Positions 59,731 to 64,000 of a stretch of DNA of 64,000 nucleotides are shown piece after piece (positions within the stretch are counted from its first letter, which is position 1; each line of letters starts with the position of its first letter). The position numbers were made by a program, and so were the translations under genes. The stretch covers positions 1,724,141 to 1,788,140 of the forward strand of contig NC_003413.1 in the NCBI RefSeq assembly GCF_000007305.1, written 5' to 3'. A model generated the notes under the pieces. It was not told where the DNA came from and ran no database searches. It was given only the letters and a program-made list of their open reading frames with translations. The DNA comes from Pyrococcus furiosus DSM 3638 (GTDB lineage Archaea; Methanobacteriota_B; Thermococci; Thermococcales; Thermococcaceae).

Positions 59731-62654
59731 TGCTCTGCTTCAACAGCAACTGGCCTCCACTTGTCAGGCCCATAACCATCTTGAGAACCTACTAAGACTG
59801 CTGCATAGAGCCCATAGTCCCCAATTGAGAGATACTTCTTTGGAAGTTTCACTATTACTGCATTCTTAGTTGGATCTGCGCTTATCTGCATCTCACCTTG
59901 ATAAACAGTTCCATTAGCCAGCACTATTAGATTACCATAATCCCACCCAGCAATTCTAAATGCTACGTCCCAGGGGTGTTCTGGGTCAAGCTGAACATTT
60001 GCACCAGGTCCATCTGGGAACATCTTGATTGCTGAAGTATTACCTCCCTCTTTGAAGTCAAGATACACTTCAATGATTTGCAAGCTGAATCCATTAGGCC
60101 CATTCCATGGGTTTCCACCAAGCTCCTTGAAGTAAAACTCCATGACGTATGCGTCGGTCTGTTCTAGCATTCTGAACCTAAGCAAGTCAAAGGCCCCCTC
60201 TACAAATACCTTGTCTGTTGGATAAGTGTATGTTCCTGGCCCGTGATCATCTCCCTCTGGATCTGCTATATCTACCAGCACCACTCCTTTTACTTGGACT
60301 GGTAGTTTGAGGTTAACTGGAGTAGTTATTACCTCTAACATTCCCAGCTCATCTACTGTTGAAACTGCGAAGTAGAAGTCTTCTGGAGTCTCTAGGTATT
60401 CAAATGGAACAATAACTTCAATTTCATCCCCATTTACGCTTACCTGAGCCTCTCCAATCTTCTCATAACCCTCATAGTCAGTGGCGTTGTATATTTCAGC
60501 TTTTCCATCCTTGTATACAATGTGCTTAGTTATCATTAACCCAACGCTATCCCTTACAAATGGGAACACATCATATCTAATCTTATCGGGTTTCTTCTGT
60601 AGAAGTGTAAAGGTGTTGCCAATCCTCTTGTCCTTCTCATAAATGCTTATTTCAAACTTATCAAGGCTACCTTTTATTATGAAGTGAAGTCCCTGGGAAT
60701 CAAAGAAGACTTTTACCCCTTCAGCCACTGGAGATAAGCTTGAGTACTCTTTCACATCTCCCTCTTTTAGCCCTTCTAAGGCTCTTACTGTGTAAGGAGC
60801 ACCATCTGGGAAGTAGTTTCCATAGAGATAGCTTGGAGGCTCAACTCCTGCTAACTTGTAGATTTCGTAAAGATATGTCTTGAAGTATCTGTCAAAGGAG
60901 TAATCTTGCCCACTATCTTGATCATTTCCATACCACCAGAACCAGTCACTTGCCTCAGCCCTGAGTAAGTACTCATAAGCCTTTTCCCAGGAAGCGCTGT
61001 CCATTTTGTCTTTGTTCTCCATTAAGGTTCTTCTCGCTAAATATAGCCAATACCATGCATAGTTTTCTTGTGGCTCACCTATCCATGTCGAGAGCGTTCC
61101 ATCAATCCAACTTGACTCTGGCCACTGCATTTCTTCAGTAACTCCTGCGAGATCATAGAGCTCACCTAGGGAGTTAGCCACTTTAAGAGCTTCTACTCTC
61201 TCTTCTGTAGTAAAGTCCAACCTCTCCATCATCTGAGGAGTGAGCTTGTTTGCCTTGTCTCCGTAGAGCTGAATGTACTCGGTGGGAGTTAGAGTTCTAA
61301 TTAAACCAGCCTCTTGAAGCTCTGATAGCCTCTTGTACAGTGTCTCAAGGAAGAGTTTCCCATCATAGGGATAGTGCTCCCAGGGATTCTCTCCATCCAA
61401 TGTTATTACATAGACCAAGGAACCATCATAGTTGTACTTTTGAATCTTAAGGAGCTCATTTATGAAGTCTTCAACGGCCTCATATTGGTTCATTCCGCTG
61501 TATCTGAATCCAACTCTGTCACTTAGATCGTGATTTCTTGGGAACAAGTATATCTTCTTTCCATTGAACTCCGCTACCCACGGTCTATAATAGTTTTCAA
61601 TGCTATATGGAATGCCCATTCTCTCCAGCACCATTTGATCAGTCATTACCCATTGCCAGCCATTCTCAGCCAAAATTTCTAACGTCTTGTCATTAAGTGC
61701 CGATTCTGCAGCCCAACCTCCCCTAGGAGTTGCTACTCCCCCTCCGAGGTACTTCTTGTATAGCTCGTGAGCCTTCTTTACATGGGCATCAAAGTCTTCA
61801 CTCCATCCAAAGTCGTTAAGTATTGGGCCAATTGGGTGAGCGTAAGGAACAACTGTAACTTCAACGTTTCCATTTCCAAGAAGAAGGTTTATTTTCTCAT
61901 GCTCCTTGAAAGTATTGTTTAGCAACCACATCTGGTGGTAGAGAACTGTCTTTAAGTCTTCCCTTGTGTATCCTCCTTCATCAACTTTGTCGTAGAGGGC
62001 CTTTAATTCAGGAGTGCTGATTATGTAATTGTAATCTATCCATGCAAGGTTGAAGAGAACCGCAAGGTCAATGTAATCTTGCTCCGTGAATTCGTTTGTA
62101 ACTGCAACTTTTTGCTCCTCTAGAGGGAGGTTGGCATACTTTTGCTTTGCAGCTAACATCTTGTCTTTAAGCTCAGTATACCTATCCCAGAAGTCTCTTA
62201 TTGGGTTGCCATTCTCGTCTGTAACGGGCTCTCCATTCCAAGGAATTGTGTGATCAAAGAACCCTCCTGGGGCCTGAAGCATAAACCATTTCTCATCATA
62301 AGTTAGAGGCTCACCATTGGCGATTTTCTCCGAAATTATCTGGTAGATGTCCTTTGCTCCATTCATGTAGTCAGCTAACTGAGCTATCAGAGACCCAGAT
62401 AAGTCTATGGTAACGTGAATGTCTGGAAATTCCGTTAGGTAGTGTGCCATCTTCCAATAGTTATTTGCCGCATGTAGCCTAACCCAAGGCCTAGTATAGA
62501 TGCCCTGCACGGGATCATAATAGTAGGGTTGGTGTTGGTGCCAAACTATTATGACGTTTAATGGCTTTGGCTCCTCAGCTTTTACAATGTTGTTTGCTCC
62601 CAGCATGCTTCCAAAAATTAGAAATACTAAGAGGAGAGAAAGCTTCCTACTCAT
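59697..62654 (-). CDS. apu: Amylopullulanase (GH57), extracellular
   Basis: A 985-residue exported enzyme that cuts alpha-1,4 and alpha-1,6 bonds of starch and pullulan. It has a signal peptide (1-27), GH57 catalytic domain with HQHQPYY, nucleophile Glu in GGWAAESALND (about residue 317), and the ITLDGENPWEHYPYDG motif, followed by beta-domains. Ends abnormally WKLGGADRRL then stop; relatives continue ADxQAVVDNLAP. The other frame resumes at 59730, so a single base (in GATCGCAGG) appears to be missing. Located between malG and malK in the maltodextrin cluster; products would be taken up by this transporter. ATG 62654 with GAGGTGG is chosen. Confidence 0.93.
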   Translation of the reverse strand: MSRKLSLLLVFLIFGSMLGANNIVKAEEPKPLNVIIVWHQHQPYYYDPVQGIYTRPWVRLHAANNYWKMAHYLTEFPDIHVTIDLSGSLIAQLADYMNGAKDIYQIISEKIANGEPLTYDEKWFMLQAPGGFFDHTIPWNGEPVTDENGNPIRDFWDRYTELKDKMLAAKQKYANLPLEEQKVAVTNEFTEQDYIDLAVLFNLAWIDYNYIISTPELKALYDKVDEGGYTREDLKTVLYHQMWLLNNTFKEHEKINLLLGNGNVEVTVVPYAHPIGPILNDFGWSEDFDAHVKKAHELYKKYLGGGVATPRGGWAAESALNDKTLEILAENGWQWVMTDQMVLERMGIPYSIENYYRPWVAEFNGKKIYLFPRNHDLSDRVGFRYSGMNQYEAVEDFINELLKIQKYNYDGSLVYVITLDGENPWEHYPYDGKLFLETLYKRLSELQEAGLIRTLTPTEYIQLYGDKANKLTPQMMERLDFTTEERVEALKVANSLGELYDLAGVTEEMQWPESSWIDGTLSTWIGEPQENYAWYWLYLARRTLMENKDKMDSASWEKAYEYLLRAEASDWFWWYGNDQDSGQDYSFDRYFKTYLYEIYKLAGVEPPSYLYGNYFPDGAPYTVRALEGLKEGDVKEYSSLSPVAEGVKVFFDSQGLHFIIKGSLDKFEISIYEKDKRIGNTFTLLQKKPDKIRYDVFPFVRDSVGLMITKHIVYKDGKAEIYNATDYEGYEKIGEAQVSVNGDEIEVIVPFEYLETPEDFYFAVSTVDELGMLEVITTPVNLKLPVQVKGVVLVDIADPEGDDHGPGTYTYPTDKVFVEGAFDLLRFRMLEQTDAYVMEFYFKELGGNPWNGPNGFSLQIIEVYLDFKEGGNTSAIKMFPDGPGANVQLDPEHPWDVAFRIAGWDYGNLIVLANGTVYQGEMQISADPTKNAVIVKLPKKYLSIGDYGLYAAVLVGSQDGYGPDKWRPVAVEAEQWKLGGADRRL

Positions 62655-62664
62655 TTCCACCACC

Positions 62665-63912
62665 TCATTCTTTCAATCCACCGACAGTTAGGCCACTTCT
62701 AATGTAGTTTTGAGCAAGCATGAACATTATAAACACGGGAAGTGCAAATAGTAACGCTGCAGCTGCAAAGTAGTTCCAGTCAATTCCCCTTCCAATTCCA
62801 CCCATTAGGGTGTATATCCACACTGAGAGAGGTTGATTCTCCTCGGTTAACAATAGGCTTGCAAGGATGAATTCTGTCCACCCTCCTATGAATGACATAA
62901 CTGCTACCGTAGCAATTCCTGGAAGAGCCATTGGGAGTAATACGTATCTTATTATCTGGAGATAGCTTGCTCCATCAACAAGTGCGGCCTCGTCAAAGTC
63001 TGGACTTATAGAGTCTATGTAACTTTTGAGAAGCCAAGTGTTGAATGGAACGCTACCTGCAGCGTATATTATGGCCAAAGCTGGAAGCTTGTTGTAGAGG
63101 CCTAGCTTTACGAGCATACCATAAAGGGCTATCAATCCCGCTATTCCTAAACCTCCTGCTACCTGGGTAAACATCAGGTAGAAGTATAGTATGTGCTCTC
63201 TTCCAAAGAACTTGAGCCTTGAGAATGCATATGCAGCCGGAACTACGAAGAGTAAAGTCAGGAACACAGTTAATGTTGCAAGAATTAAGCTATTCCTAAG
63301 GTGGTGGAAGAACTTTGAGTTTACGAACTTCCCAATCGCTGTAAGTTCAGCCTTTCCAGAGTCTCTTATTCTTATAAATCCAGCTAATTTTCCTTCTGAG
63401 ATTTTTAACCCATTGACTTCCCCTGACTTCAGGGTAACGTTCTTTATTACACCAAGCCCTATGGTACCGTCTGAATTAACCCTAGTTAAGGAGATTATTC
63501 CACTAATCTCAGCCTTTAGATTTCCTTGAACTTCATTAACCTGTTGGGATAACTCAAATGACAATCCACTAACTGGAACTTCAAATCTTATACCTGTAAA
63601 TGGACCGTATTTAACTTCACCTTTTATAACTCCGTTTTCAACCTGAAGCTTTCCCCCAACTATTTTTGCCGATCCTTCTAGTGTCCCTGTAAATTCTTCT
63701 GAAATTCTAGTTCCCTTTAACCCAAAGAGTACTTCCCCATAAGCTTCCCCAGTAACTTTATCAGGTATTAAATCTAATTCAGTTGTTGCTATTGTCGCAG
63801 CCGGTTTTATGGAAACCGTGAATATGTAGTAAACTGGGAAGAGGATTAAAAACATGACCACTATTGCCAAAAAAGTCATTATTCCAGATTTTATAAGCTC
63901 ATCTCTCCTCAT
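62665..63912 (-). CDS. malG: Maltodextrin ABC permease MalG
   Basis: A 415-residue permease. One N-terminal TM helix (about 12-32), then an unusual ~150-residue extracytoplasmic insertion of beta-rich repeats (about 40-200), then five TM helices, with the EAA loop EAALVDGASYLQIIRYVLLP near residue 315. The insertion is far longer than in bacterial MalG. It overlaps the end of malF (ATGA). Imports maltodextrins with MalF, MalK and a binding protein upstream of the window. Confidence 0.93.
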   Translation of the reverse strand: MRRDELIKSGIMTFLAIVVMFLILFPVYYIFTVSIKPAATIATTELDLIPDKVTGEAYGEVLFGLKGTRISEEFTGTLEGSAKIVGGKLQVENGVIKGEVKYGPFTGIRFEVPVSGLSFELSQQVNEVQGNLKAEISGIISLTRVNSDGTIGLGVIKNVTLKSGEVNGLKISEGKLAGFIRIRDSGKAELTAIGKFVNSKFFHHLRNSLILATLTVFLTLLFVVPAAYAFSRLKFFGREHILYFYLMFTQVAGGLGIAGLIALYGMLVKLGLYNKLPALAIIYAAGSVPFNTWLLKSYIDSISPDFDEAALVDGASYLQIIRYVLLPMALPGIATVAVMSFIGGWTEFILASLLLTEENQPLSVWIYTLMGGIGRGIDWNYFAAAALLFALPVFIMFMLAQNYIRSGLTVGGLKE

Positions 63913-64000
63913 TCTTTAGCACCCTCCTGTAATCTTGTTATCTTAACATTCACGTACATGTAAATTGCCAGAATTATTGTGGCAATGATCATCACGGCTG
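63909..64000 (-). CDS. malF: MalF permease, C-terminal end (window edge)
   Basis: The last ~30 residues of a permease (AVMIIATIILAIYMYVNVKI...EGAKE) are visible, ending in TGA that overlaps the malG ATG. Its identity as MalF is from position before malG and the terminal TM helix. The rest is beyond the window. Confidence 0.75.
   Translation of the reverse strand, partial: AVMIIATIILAIYMYVNVKITRLQEGAKE

Overview
The window is a stretch of a Thermococcales chromosome, almost certainly Pyrococcus furiosus. Diagnostic genes are the ferredoxin with an Asp cluster ligand, the phosphorylating archaeal GAPDH, Alba, the Cdc48 and Hsp20 heat-shock pair with Phr-type operators, RadA, XPB/Bax1, NreA, GH57 amylopullulanase beside a maltodextrin ABC transporter, and a CCA-encoding tRNA. 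Coding density is high, genes are short-spaced or overlapping, the DNA is AT-rich, and the stable RNA genes stand out as GC-rich islands. No CRISPR array, rRNA operon, intein or prophage was seen.

Layout. 1-8.5 kb: XerA recombinase (cut by the window edge), pantoate kinase, Trm1, L35Ae, GAPDH followed by a small HK97 A-domain (family 4 encapsulin-like) protein, an ECF substrate-binding protein divergent from ThiL, Ogt and a TPR membrane protein. 8.5-13 kb: a three-hairpin H/ACA guide RNA, RNA-free RNase P (HARP), Alba, Cdc48 and Hsp20. 13-31.6 kb: glycosyltransferase and flippase-like genes, a sugar kinase, an ABC exporter, NreA, SRP19, TrmI, C/D guide RNAs, tRNA-Val, an apparently frameshifted HTH gene, Elp3, divergent XPB/Bax1 and nicotinate phosphoribosyltransferase. 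31.7-36.1 kb: an accessory block of four predicted exported proteins led by a chymotrypsin-fold protease. 36.1-43.6 kb: ferredoxin and an NfnAB/Xfn-type flavoprotein, a tRNA methylthiotransferase, RNase P Rpp30 and a GpgS-like glycosyltransferase. 43.7-47.1 kb: two Gfo/Idh/MocA oxidoreductases separated by a TnpB-only insertion element. 47.1-58.2 kb: TIM, PIMT, DmpA-type peptidase, a THUMP/SPOUT protein, RadA, a third C/D RNA, SpeH, and a KaiC-like/HTH pair. 58.2-64 kb: malK, amylopullulanase split by a frameshift, malG and the end of malF.

Working together. Three themes recur. One is RNA maturation: two unrelated RNase P systems, guide RNAs of both classes, Trm1, TrmI, Elp3, a CDKAL1-like methylthiotransferase and a THUMP/SPOUT protein. 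A second is central carbon flow: GAPDH, TIM and maltodextrin uptake, with TGM-like (TrmBL1) sites at gap and tpiA. A third is redox and stress control: the SurR-type site at the Nfn-like operon and the Phr-type sites at cdc48 and hsp20.

The most striking items are the GAPDH-linked encapsulin-like protein, the secreted-protein island, the TnpB element with structured ends, the guide RNAs pressed against coding ends, and the internal 55-bp repeat in cdc48. All functional statements come from reading the sequence and family knowledge; no search was run.
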